Below, in pieces: positions 52,433 through 61,012 of a stretch of DNA of 64,000 nt (its first letter is position 1; every line of letters starts with the position of its first letter). Position numbers and translations under genes: made by a program. The stretch is from Mangrovibacterium diazotrophicum (GTDB lineage: Bacteria; Bacteroidota; Bacteroidia; Bacteroidales; Prolixibacteraceae). Under the pieces are notes generated by a model. It searched no databases, was not told where the DNA came from, and saw nothing but the letters and a program-made list of their open reading frames with translations. The DNA is taken from positions 2,715,320 to 2,779,319 of the forward strand of contig NZ_RAPN01000001.1 in assembly GCF_003610535.1 (NCBI RefSeq), read 5' to 3'.

Positions 52433-55315
52433 TTATCGCTCGATGTATACGAACCCACTTAATTTTTCCTGTCCTTCACCCAAACTCAAACTGTAGAAGT
52501 AGGTTCCTGACGCAACCGGTCCATTTCCAATCCGAACGCCCACGTTGGCAACACCATCCCAATAGCCGTTTTCGCCATAGTGAGTCGATTGATAAACCAG
52601 GTTCCCCCAGCGGTTAAAGATCTTGAGGTTCACATTATCATATTTGCGTAATCCTTTTATCTCGAAATAGTCGTTGTAACCATCGCCATTCGGGGTGAAC
52701 GCATTTGGAATAAACAAGGCTTCTTCGTTGACCACCACCAGCACAGTTGCCTCGTCGCACTTATTCAGATAAGTACACACCTGGTAAACGAAATTATCCT
52801 GTCCTACAAACTCCTGATCAGGCGTATAGACAATCGTTGAGTCCGTGCGCACTTCAACCATACCGTTGGACGGCGGGCTGATAATTGACACTGAAGCCGG
52901 ATTCAGGTCGCCCTGAGGCACATCGTTTCGCAACACGTTAATGCTGACATAGTTGTTCACCAAGGCCTGAGCCTCATCGTCAACAGCCTGTATCCAGATA
53001 CCGACAATCACTGAATCCTGATCCATACATCCATATTCGTCAGTAATGTTCACGTAGTATTTACCAACCCCCTTCACTTCCGGGGTCGCACTATCCTGTC
53101 CCGACACAATTACACCGCTGCTCGCCGATGTCCAGCTATAGGTGAGGTTACTACCAATACTAGCACTCGCATCAAGCAGTATCGATTCTGTCGAATTTTC
53201 AACAAAAACATAGGCTTCCGCAACAACATCCGGCGCAGGCGCAACAACAACATTCACCGTTCTTGTATTTGTATTCCCCAAAGCGTCCGTTACAGTAAGG
53301 GTGTATGTTGAACTCTCGCCCGGGTAGAAGATCGGCGCAGAGCTTGAAGCATCAGATAAATAGTCTCCGGGAGACCAGCTGTAGGTGAGCGGTGCTAACC
53401 CGGTACTTTTCGAAGCATCCAGTACTGCCGAGACGCAAGCACCAGTCTCAAACTCACTTTTGACAATAGCCACCGGCTCTTCAATGTATGAACTAATATA
53501 TGCAGTTGCATACGACTCTCCTGCCAGAGTGCTGATTTCATAAACGAACTGATCTGTAAAGTAACCAATCTGACCAGCCGAAGGCGTGTAGGTAAATGTG
53601 CCATCATCGTTAAGCAACACAGTGCCATGTTGCGGACTTCCATTTGTCGCGATAGCATAAGTATAGTCGGCAGCACCGTCTGTCCGTTTGTTTGCCGGGA
53701 GGCTAGTCGTCAGAATTCCTGAATTATAAAAAGCAGCATCTCCCGCCAATAAATCTTCCAGTGCAAATTCATCGCCCAAAACATAAATCGTGACGGTTGC
53801 CCAATCGCAGCTGCTGCTACAAGCCTTGTAACTAAACGTTTCAGCTCCGGTGAAACCATCAGCTGGCGCATAGGTGAAAGAACCATTTCCCTGATAGCTG
53901 AAATTGCCACCCAAATCAGAGAAGTTCAAATCAGAAACCTGGATCACGCCACCATTCAGATCAAAATCTCCGGTAAGGAAATTACCTGAAAGTGTGCTGC
54001 CAGCTGCAACAGCAAAATATTTATCGACAGCTGAAGGTATTGCACTTGTAAAGTCAGTTTCTAAGATCTGAATATCAACAAAGGCGTTGGAACAGCTTTG
54101 AGTCCCATCTGTAGCCGTTTCGCACAACTGGTATTCAAATTGCAGATCGCCGGTGTAATCCGCCGCCGGCTCAAAGGTGTAAGCACCTGTTTTCGTATTG
54201 AAAGCTGTCAGTTTCCCGGCATCTGAATCGGGAATGGAAATCACTTTCACCTGCAGCGTACCGGTATCATGAAAATCGTTTGTCAACACATTGCCATAAA
54301 GCAGTTCGTTTTTCCAGCCCTGGTTAATATCGTCGATAGCTAAAATTGGTGTGGCTTCGGCATCCGGATCAGGTTCGTCCTCGTCGGCCACAACGCTAAT
54401 CGAAAGCTGTTGCCATTCGCTGTAACACGAATTCGCAGCTTTGGCCCGAACCTGCACCAGGTAAACGCCTACTTGATCGAAAAGCGCTTCATCTGAAGTT
54501 TCTGACTTCGAAGAAAGCACCAGCTCACTGCCATCGGGCAGAACGAGCTTCCACTCGTAAGTAAAACTACCGCTGCTGTTTACGCTAAAGGCTTGTTGGT
54601 CGCCTTGTACCAGCTCAAAGGTGGATTTTGCAAACGAAAACTGTGGTTGAGCCAATAGAGTCAGCTCAAAAGTATCTTGTCCCTCCTGGGGTTGAATGGT
54701 CTGATTTTGGGCATCGGCTGCTCCTGTTAGTGTAATTTCGTAAGTCCGATCAACGGAGCCGCTTCCGCTAATGTTGGAATCGTCGATGATTAAGGATTGA
54801 TCGGCAAAATTGATTTGTTGCGATGTTTGAGCCACACCGTCAACTGTAAAGGCTAAAGTTATCGGGAAAGCACTCTCGTCAAGCGCATCACCTCCCGAAC
54901 CGGTCAACGAAACCGGAATTGAAATCCCATCCTCCAGCTCGCTAAAACAAAGCGTATTCGAAAGGGAAGGGTAAGAAACATAGAAACTGGAGGCGTTGAC
55001 CTCCAAAGCTAAAGCTTTTTTATTGGTACAACCGGAAAAATCGGTTTCTGTTACGACCAGTAAATAGCTACCGGCCGACAACCACTGTATCGTTAACTGG
55101 CTTCCGGCAGCACCTGCTGTAATCTGATAATCTGAGCTATTGGCAGAAGTATAAGGACTTGTTGCCGTGAGTACTTCCCAAACAAAAGTGCTTCCCACGT
55201 GATCCTCTACCAAGTAAGTGTAATCCTTGCCTAAAATAGGAGAAATAGCATCCTGAGCGGCCACATTCGTGGCCGCCAGAACTATCAATAATAATATCAG
55301 GATGCTATTTTTCAA
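52433..55315 (-). CDS. large Ig/PKD/cadherin-like surface protein with T9SS type B (CHU_C) sorting domain
   Basis: A 960-residue exported protein (signal 1-20, TNVAAQ). It starts with an Ig-like module shared with the next two upstream genes (about 25-110, ending in ETDFSGCTNKKALALEVN), then further beta-sandwich domains, several cadherin/VCBS-like repeats with the TYTP or TYAP-x2-FTG-x-ETFSYKAC pattern (about 320-620), PKD-like domains (about 625-790) and a final cadherin-like domain. The last 95 residues, opening FIPNAFTPNGDGYNDYFEI and including NRWGNLVYQS, are a clear gliding-motility-type type B CTD. It is the likely main substrate of the adjacent PorP/SprF. Confidence 0.9.
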   Translation of the reverse strand: MKNSILILLLIVLAATNVAAQDAISPILGKDYTYLVEDHVGSTFVWEVLTATSPYTSANSSDYQITAGAAGSQLTIQWLSAGSYLLVVTETDFSGCTNKKALALEVNASSFYVSYPSLSNTLCFSELEDGISIPVSLTGSGGDALDESAFPITLAFTVDGVAQTSQQINFADQSLIIDDSNISGSGSVDRTYEITLTGAADAQNQTIQPQEGQDTFELTLLAQPQFSFAKSTFELVQGDQQAFSVNSSGSFTYEWKLVLPDGSELVLSSKSETSDEALFDQVGVYLVQVRAKAANSCYSEWQQLSISVVADEDEPDPDAEATPILAIDDINQGWKNELLYGNVLTNDFHDTGTLQVKVISIPDSDAGKLTAFNTKTGAYTFEPAADYTGDLQFEYQLCETATDGTQSCSNAFVDIQILETDFTSAIPSAVDKYFAVAAGSTLSGNFLTGDFDLNGGVIQVSDLNFSDLGGNFSYQGNGSFTYAPADGFTGAETFSYKACSSSCDWATVTIYVLGDEFALEDLLAGDAAFYNSGILTTSLPANKRTDGAADYTYAIATNGSPQHGTVLLNDDGTFTYTPSAGQIGYFTDQFVYEISTLAGESYATAYISSYIEEPVAIVKSEFETGACVSAVLDASKSTGLAPLTYSWSPGDYLSDASSSAPIFYPGESSTYTLTVTDALGNTNTRTVNVVVAPAPDVVAEAYVFVENSTESILLDASASIGSNLTYSWTSASSGVIVSGQDSATPEVKGVGKYYVNITDEYGCMDQDSVIVGIWIQAVDDEAQALVNNYVSINVLRNDVPQGDLNPASVSIISPPSNGMVEVRTDSTIVYTPDQEFVGQDNFVYQVCTYLNKCDEATVLVVVNEEALFIPNAFTPNGDGYNDYFEIKGLRKYDNVNLKIFNRWGNLVYQSTHYGENGYWDGVANVGVRIGNGPVASGTYFYSLSLGEGQEKLSGFVYIER

Positions 55316-55338
55316 GAGACTCGCGCTTATCCAATGAA

Positions 55339-56247
55339 TTACGGTTCAGTTGTCACAATAACGCCAGAGTTAGGTCTTGCGCTAACAACTTGTTTGCGAT
55401 TACCGTTGTTGACATCCGTAACATCGTTACCATTTTCATCTTCACTGGTATTAGCTGCATCCAACAATGTAACAGTAATGTCTTGAGCTGTCAAGCCTTC
55501 CATCGCCGTTCCATTATCAATGGTAACTTTCACCCAAATAGACGCATTACCGGAAGCAACATCAATATCATTAGCTACACCGTCTGTAGTCAAAGCTCCC
55601 GAACCACCAGTACCAGCACTTGTTGTACCCCATGTTGCAGTTACTGTTGCTCCTGTTGTATTCGTTGTTGCAATTGTGAATTGAGGACTCCAACCAGTGT
55701 TAGTTGTATTGATACCTGAAGCTGTTATTTTATAATACAAATCAACTGTTCCATAATCATATACAAAGTTTTGTGCATCAGTCAAAGTGCCATCTCCCGA
55801 ACCTGCATAACTATCAACTACCACAGCAGGAGCACATTGTGCAGCATCTTGAGCTAAATCACCGTTAGATGAGTCAACGTTAACGATTTCAAGTTCAAAT
55901 CCATTGACAGGAGATACAGCAATAGCTTTGTGATTTGAACATCCTGATAAAGTCTCTGTTACATGAACGTAATATGTCGTTCCTGCAGCTGGGTTATGCC
56001 AAGTAATTGAAACTTCTTCTGTTCCCGCCCCAGCAGTAACTTCTGCAATTGTAGAAGCCACTGCACTACTTCCAGCCACATCAGTTGTGATTGTCCAAGC
56101 AAATGTTGCAGAAGCGTTCGCTGTTACAGAATAAGTGTGGGTTGAACCAACAAAAGGAGTGATACCGCTATCAGTACTTTGACCAAAAACATTAGAAGTA
56201 ATGGCTACGAAAGCCAACATACACAAAGACAAAAGTAATTTTTTCAT
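55339..56247 (-). CDS. small Ig-like exported protein of the surface cluster
   Basis: A 302-residue protein with signal peptide 1-22 (SNVFGQ). The Ig-like module at about 30-115 (GSTHTYSV, FAWTI, VSITWHNPAAGTTYYVHVTETLSGCSNHKA) matches the N-terminal module of the 960-residue protein downstream. A second beta-rich domain (about 118-275) follows, and the C-terminus ends RPNSGVIVTTEP, like the PNTSEIQTD tail of the 789-residue protein upstream. It has no T9SS sorting domain that I can recognise, so its route to the surface is unclear. Gaps are 50 bases (upstream) and 23 bases (downstream). Confidence 0.75.
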   Translation of the reverse strand: MKKLLLSLCMLAFVAITSNVFGQSTDSGITPFVGSTHTYSVTANASATFAWTITTDVAGSSAVASTIAEVTAGAGTEEVSITWHNPAAGTTYYVHVTETLSGCSNHKAIAVSPVNGFELEIVNVDSSNGDLAQDAAQCAPAVVVDSYAGSGDGTLTDAQNFVYDYGTVDLYYKITASGINTTNTGWSPQFTIATTNTTGATVTATWGTTSAGTGGSGALTTDGVANDIDVASGNASIWVKVTIDNGTAMEGLTAQDITVTLLDAANTSEDENGNDVTDVNNGNRKQVVSARPNSGVIVTTEP

Positions 56248-56297
56248 TTTTCTCGATTTTTGAAGTTTAACTTTTTGATTTATTAATTAATTTATTT

Positions 56298-58667
56298 TCA
56301 ATCTGTTTGTATTTCTGATGTATTCGGAACTCCACTGCTGGTAAGCTCCTCCGAGTTCTCGCCGACAGTTTGTTCGCTGATTTCGTGTACCGAGTAGGTA
56401 TCACTTGCTGCTATTGAAATATTGATTTTGAAATTGGTTGCGGTGACACTTTGAATCGTATATTTCAACTGCACTTTATAACTCGAATTATCCGTTTTTA
56501 AAACTTGCATGAAGGGCATGGTAGACGTGTCGGAACAACCTGACGTAAGTGTCAGATCCGCGGTCAGTGCAGTTTGCGTTATTCCGGAAACAGAACCGGA
56601 GCAAGCGGTTATTGATGTCCCCCCGTCGTCCATCAAATCAACCGTGTAGTCAAAATTGTAAGGTGCTGTACCGTTTCCGCTGAAAGTTACTTCCCAAGTC
56701 ATCGTCGTCGGCGTGTCTGTTTCACCAGCCTGGCAATGGTCGCCAAAATCAGCCAAAACTGCGTTGTACGAATTCTCGATGACCAGAATTGGCAATTCTG
56801 CTGTAGCAGAACAACCGGAGCTTTTTGTTACAACCAGCACGTATGAACCGCTAGCCAATGTGCTAAATTCAATCGCAGTTTGCGCATCATTATCCGGATC
56901 AAATGAAAGTCCGGAGTTTATTGGAGATGAATAATTATCGACAAGTCCATCTTCATTCGCATCTGCAAATAATTGCCAACTGTAACTATATCCTGCTTCA
57001 GCGCTTCCCCCATCAACCTCGTAAGTATGAGTTGAAGTTTGAACGGGTTGAATACCGGATCCTGCACCGGTTGCAGAAGAATTATCGTCGTAAGTAATTG
57101 GCGTAATAGAGATGGGACTGGAAACCATAACTTTTTGAGTAGCCTCTTCAGAAGTATTGCCACACATATCTTCGACAGTCCAATAGATTATAGTTTCACC
57201 AACCGGGAATTCATCTGATATGCTGGCACTGTTACCGGTTTTTTCAACTCCGTTAATTGTGTAGCGATATGCGGGATCTGCAAATACTAAATTTCCATCA
57301 TCAGTTACCGCGTCAAAATCAAAATTAATTGTCGCATTAGCCGTACAATTTATCGTGTTAACAGTCGCGTTTTCATCTACTAAATCTCCAATCACTGGTG
57401 CGACATTATCTTGACCAACTTCAATCGTATATACAGACCATAATCCATCAGTACAACCATCCTCGCTGGTTTGGCGAACAGCAACATACGCCCCATCAAA
57501 GTCAGTTTCGGTCCAATCTACGGTTATTGTATAGGTGCTTGTTCCACCCACCCCACTTACCCCTAAATAACTCGCAGTATGTCCTTCGTATGTAGTGCTG
57601 TTACTGGTAACTTCAGCTCCGTTGAACGACGCTATTGTCCCGCCGTAAACCGCCCACTCGAAAAGATTGTTCTCTAGGTTTCCAGCATTTGTGGTTACTG
57701 CTTCAACTTTAAATGTCGTTGATGAACAAACTTTTGTCATCCCTTCGGTATTTCCAGCATTGGATAAATGATCATCCCAAAAAGTCGATGTCGTATTTAT
57801 ATAAGCCTCTCCCGGGCTCCCCTGAGCTTCCCATGCAGCTTGGTCGCCAATATTACTACAATTGCCCGAGGTACAATTATCAGAACCAAAAACAAAAAAA
57901 TGATTGGTGCTAACATAGGTCGCTGCTCCACTAATTACCTGATAATCTCCCCCTACAACTAGAATTCCGTCGGCCCCTAATTGTCCCGAAACGGTTAGGT
58001 TTTCATCAATAACTACAATTCCGCTATTTACATAAATATAGTGCGTACTTACACTCCCATCAACATCGACCACTGCACTGACATCACCCGTTGAAAGCTG
58101 ATGGGAAATAGTCGCGTCACCTCCAACCCACAAAACACCATATATGTATGAATTATTAACCGTGTAGCTACCTGTTATACTTGCTGTCGTCCCTGAAGAC
58201 ATGCTATGATCCCCGGACACCGTCAAAGAGCCTCCGACTGTCAACTCGCCGCTACTCTGCCCTAAATCACCCGAAATACTTACATTCCCAGTTACGGTCA
58301 ATGTGCCATTGATACTTAAACTTCGATTAGTTATCAGGTTGCCATTCACAATTAGCGTACCTCCGTTCTTTATATAAAGACTTACATTTGATAAGTCCAA
58401 ATCTCCGTTGATGATCAAAGTCCCACCATCAACTTCAATTTGCCCACCTGTCCAGCTTAGTACTCCCTCATAAGTAACCGTTGTTCCCGATTCAACAACA
58501 ACTCCATCACCGCTATTAGGATAAGATGTTTTACTCCAAGTTGCTCCTGCAGTCCAAACCCCTGACTGTGAACTATGATACCAAGCAGCAAATGAAATGG
58601 ATGGGATGATCAGCAAGCCAAATACAACCAGCAGTAATTTGATATGTCTTTTCAAATACTGCATCAT
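56298..58667 (-). CDS. beta-solenoid plus Ig/HYR surface protein
   Basis: A 789-residue exported protein (signal about 1-27, ISFAAW). Residues about 30-250 are short beta-solenoid repeats of the type GGTLIINGDLDLSN, GTLTVTGNVSISG and GGSLTVSGDHSMSS. Two Ig-like stretches follow, then an HYR-like domain (about 425-520; DNVAPVIGDLVDENATV, then GETIIYWTVEDMCGN), a STHTYEV Ig module like those of the two downstream genes, and a last beta domain ending PNTSEIQTD. Its ATG overlaps the stop of the preceding gene by four bases (ATGA). It is probably a structural surface protein. No sorting domain is recognised. Confidence 0.75.
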   Translation of the reverse strand: MMQYLKRHIKLLLVVFGLLIIPSISFAAWYHSSQSGVWTAGATWSKTSYPNSGDGVVVESGTTVTYEGVLSWTGGQIEVDGGTLIINGDLDLSNVSLYIKNGGTLIVNGNLITNRSLSINGTLTVTGNVSISGDLGQSSGELTVGGSLTVSGDHSMSSGTTASITGSYTVNNSYIYGVLWVGGDATISHQLSTGDVSAVVDVDGSVSTHYIYVNSGIVVIDENLTVSGQLGADGILVVGGDYQVISGAATYVSTNHFFVFGSDNCTSGNCSNIGDQAAWEAQGSPGEAYINTTSTFWDDHLSNAGNTEGMTKVCSSTTFKVEAVTTNAGNLENNLFEWAVYGGTIASFNGAEVTSNSTTYEGHTASYLGVSGVGGTSTYTITVDWTETDFDGAYVAVRQTSEDGCTDGLWSVYTIEVGQDNVAPVIGDLVDENATVNTINCTANATINFDFDAVTDDGNLVFADPAYRYTINGVEKTGNSASISDEFPVGETIIYWTVEDMCGNTSEEATQKVMVSSPISITPITYDDNSSATGAGSGIQPVQTSTHTYEVDGGSAEAGYSYSWQLFADANEDGLVDNYSSPINSGLSFDPDNDAQTAIEFSTLASGSYVLVVTKSSGCSATAELPILVIENSYNAVLADFGDHCQAGETDTPTTMTWEVTFSGNGTAPYNFDYTVDLMDDGGTSITACSGSVSGITQTALTADLTLTSGCSDTSTMPFMQVLKTDNSSYKVQLKYTIQSVTATNFKINISIAASDTYSVHEISEQTVGENSEELTSSGVPNTSEIQTD

Positions 58668-59485
58668 TGGATACTAATTTTATTCGTTTGGAAAGTCATT
58701 ACCTCCGCAGTTGCCGAATACCAAATCTCGCCGACTTTGTATACTGCTTTATATTCGCCTGCTTGGTCGGTAACCCAAGTTGCTTGGTTAGTGTTTTTCA
58801 CCAATGCCGCGCCATCCAAATACCAAGAAACTTTCGTAATAGCGTCTGTATAGCTTTTCAATTCTAATGTCACACCTAAACAAAATGCGCCAGTATTTGC
58901 AAAATCATCTGTTTGTGTCGATGAAGACACAATCGACTCATATATTCCATCCGGTAATTCTTCCGGATCCACATTATCGAGAAAATCTGGAAATCCACCT
59001 GCTTCACATTGATCACTGTCTTCTGTACTGCCGGTATAACTACCCTCACATTTCTCAAACGTAGTTCCAAAACCATCCACATCACCAAAAACATATATCT
59101 TTGCATCATCCGTTTCCAGTGTTCCTTGGTTTGATGATCCTCCTTTATCCAAGCTTCCCAAAACGATAAAATAACTGGAAAGATCTAACCGAACCTGGTT
59201 TCCCAAATCAGCATCACCATATACAATCACAACACCACCGGTATTTAGATTTAAGACTCCATTATTACCCATAGTAAGGTCTCCGTTAATAATCAGAGTA
59301 CCGTTAATTGTGAGCGTTCCATTAATCGTAACATTGTCATATGTTTCTGTTCCCGTTACCGTATATGAACTATTATTGGCAACAGTCAAATCAGCTGCAT
59401 ACCCTCCTAAACTTGCTGTAATGAATAAAATCAAGATTAGCAGAATCCGGCTGGCAAAGTGATATTTAGGGGTGGTTTGGTTCAT
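58664..59485 (-). CDS. short beta-solenoid surface protein, first gene of the surface cluster
   Basis: A 273-residue protein with a signal peptide (about 1-30, GGYAAD). Beta-solenoid repeats occupy about 32-140 (VTINGTLTINGTLIINGD, then MGNNGVLNLNTGG) and closely resemble the start of the 789-residue protein encoded next. The C-terminal quarter is Ig-like (VSWYLDGAALVKNTNQATW, AGEYKAVYKV). It has four Cys and no sorting domain. It is translationally coupled to the next gene by a 4-base overlap. Confidence 0.72.
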   Translation of the reverse strand: MNQTTPKYHFASRILLILILFITASLGGYAADLTVANNSSYTVTGTETYDNVTINGTLTINGTLIINGDLTMGNNGVLNLNTGGVVIVYGDADLGNQVRLDLSSYFIVLGSLDKGGSSNQGTLETDDAKIYVFGDVDGFGTTFEKCEGSYTGSTEDSDQCEAGGFPDFLDNVDPEELPDGIYESIVSSSTQTDDFANTGAFCLGVTLELKSYTDAITKVSWYLDGAALVKNTNQATWVTDQAGEYKAVYKVGEIWYSATAEVMTFQTNKISIQ

Positions 59486-60108
59486 ATTTTTCAGGGGTGC
59501 GCAATAGCGAATGTGAATTGCAATAGCAACCCGGGTGAGACAATTATACTGTTGTGCTTATTTTGTCTTTTTGAACCAATGGTATTGGCACATGAATATT
59601 CCCGCATGTATAAGTTTACAAATGACATATTAAATATCTTTCTGCAGGAATTTGTAGACTGAACCGACTTGGATATCGCGCTAAACTGTGCTTGGAAGAA
59701 GACAATAAAAAACCACGCTGTCAGCTTTTCAACTGCAACTCTTAAATCAGAACTCCCGTTACCGGTAAGATTCCAAACGTCTCCTTGTAATCGCTTAAAA
59801 GCAGAAATGATGCGACAAGATGCATCCCTTACAACAAAACATATCCGTTTCAAGCCAACAGCTAGTCGACTCAGGACAACTAAAAAAATTTGTAGGATTT
59901 GAAATCCCCACTCTAAACGACACAAGAGACTAAAAAAACTTTTATGACAAAGTTTAGTCTCCATTCACTCCACAAAATCCCGTTTGTACTCTTAAAATTT
60001 ATCAACCGGGATCGAAAATATGTAATATGCCCAGCTTTAAAAACTACAAAAGATCAAGAAGGCACATCTATCGACAAAAAGGCTATTTCTGTCGATAGTT
60101 CAATATGT
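59486..60108. other. 620-base intergenic region upstream of the surface cluster
   Basis: No credible gene. Two overlapping open frames (minus 59491-59964, plus 59669-59902) have no domain, signal peptide or family-like composition. The promoter of the surface cluster must be here; TATAATTG on the minus strand at 59541-59548 is a one-mismatch -7 box. The long leader could carry regulatory binding sites for the LytTR protein. Confidence 0.4.
60068..60098 (-). terminator. hairpin after the LytTR regulator gene
   Basis: Perfect 9-bp stem CTATCGACA/TGTCGATAG (60068-60076, 60090-60098) with a 13-base loop, 10 bases past the stop of the regulator gene on the minus strand. There is no good T tract after it; it may instead be a protein-binding palindrome. 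Confidence 0.45.
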
Positions 60109-60864
60109 CTAGAGTTTATTGTGGAGAAGCAGGTCCAAAAGCTCGTCTTTAAACTTTGGTGAGACTTTTAATTGCGATTTGTCGGTCATTTCGACCATTC
60201 CCCCGTCAGTTTTGACGTAGCGATTAATGCAGGTAAGGTTAACCAGGTGCGAACGATGAATCCGGAAAAAACCATGCGGCACCAACAACTGGTCGAATTC
60301 CAACAGCGTTCGGCTTATCAGAACCGAGGTACCATCTTTATAGAAAACACGGGTATAATTACGTTCGCCTTCGCAGCGCAGAATATTTTTCACCTTAATA
60401 ATGGCGAAACCATTCATTTCAGGCAAAGCAATGGTCACATCGTTCGGATCTTCGGTACGCTCAATCTGGCTTCGCAGGTTGGTATATTCGATTTTCGGCT
60501 TGATACCCGATGACTTGAGAATCCGTGTAATCGTGGATTTAACGTTCTCCGGAAGAACCGGCTTCAGTATGTAATCGAATGCTGAATATTTGAATGCAGT
60601 AATGGCGTAATCGTTGTAAGAGGTCACAAACACAAGCCGAAAATCGACCTCTGTCAGTTGGTCAATCAAGTCAAAACCAGTTCCATCCGGCATCTCAATA
60701 TCCAGAAATACCAAGTCAGGATCTGCTTCATTGATCAACTTCAATCCCTCACTTACCGAGCCTGCTTCGCCTACTATTTCTAATTCTTCAAAATTTTGAT
60801 TAATAATCCGATATAGAATTTTGCGCGCAAGCTGATCATCGTCTATAATTACCGTTCTGACCAT
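60109..60864 (-). CDS. LytTR-type response regulator, orphan
   Basis: A 251-residue regulator. The receiver domain (1-120) has Asp8/Asp9/Asp10, phosphorylation Asp55 (VFLDIEMPDG), Thr near VTSYNDYA and Lys in YILKPV. The LytTR DNA-binding domain (about 150-245) has ILRCEGERNYTRVF and FFRIHRSHLVNL. No histidine kinase gene is adjacent. It lies upstream of the surface cluster in the same direction, separated by 623 bases, so it is a candidate but unproven controller of it. It is divergent from tsaB. Confidence 0.92.
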   Translation of the reverse strand: MVRTVIIDDDQLARKILYRIINQNFEELEIVGEAGSVSEGLKLINEADPDLVFLDIEMPDGTGFDLIDQLTEVDFRLVFVTSYNDYAITAFKYSAFDYILKPVLPENVKSTITRILKSSGIKPKIEYTNLRSQIERTEDPNDVTIALPEMNGFAIIKVKNILRCEGERNYTRVFYKDGTSVLISRTLLEFDQLLVPHGFFRIHRSHLVNLTCINRYVKTDGGMVEMTDKSQLKVSPKFKDELLDLLLHNKL

Positions 60865-60985
60865 ATACTTTTTATTCAGAATACTAAACTATGAAAAATT
60901 TCACTTCCGATAGTTACATTATGCTACATTATTTTGACAACATAATCTAGAAAAAACATTTTCGCTAAAATCATCTGAATATGCT

Positions 60986-60993
60986 TATTTTTG
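60986..60993 (+). promoter_or_regulatory. -7 box for tsaB
   Basis: TATTTTTG matches TAnnTTTG, and TTTTCG at 60959-60964 is a possible -33 element 21 bases upstream. The ATG of tsaB is 19 bases downstream, so the leader is very short. Confidence 0.6.
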
Positions 60994-61012
60994 CAGCGTA
61001 AAAACAAATAAC

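Noticed and set aside
59491-59964. 157-codon minus-strand frame upstream of the surface cluster
   Set aside because: No domain, no signal peptide and odd composition; an overlapping plus-strand frame is equally open, so both look like chance.
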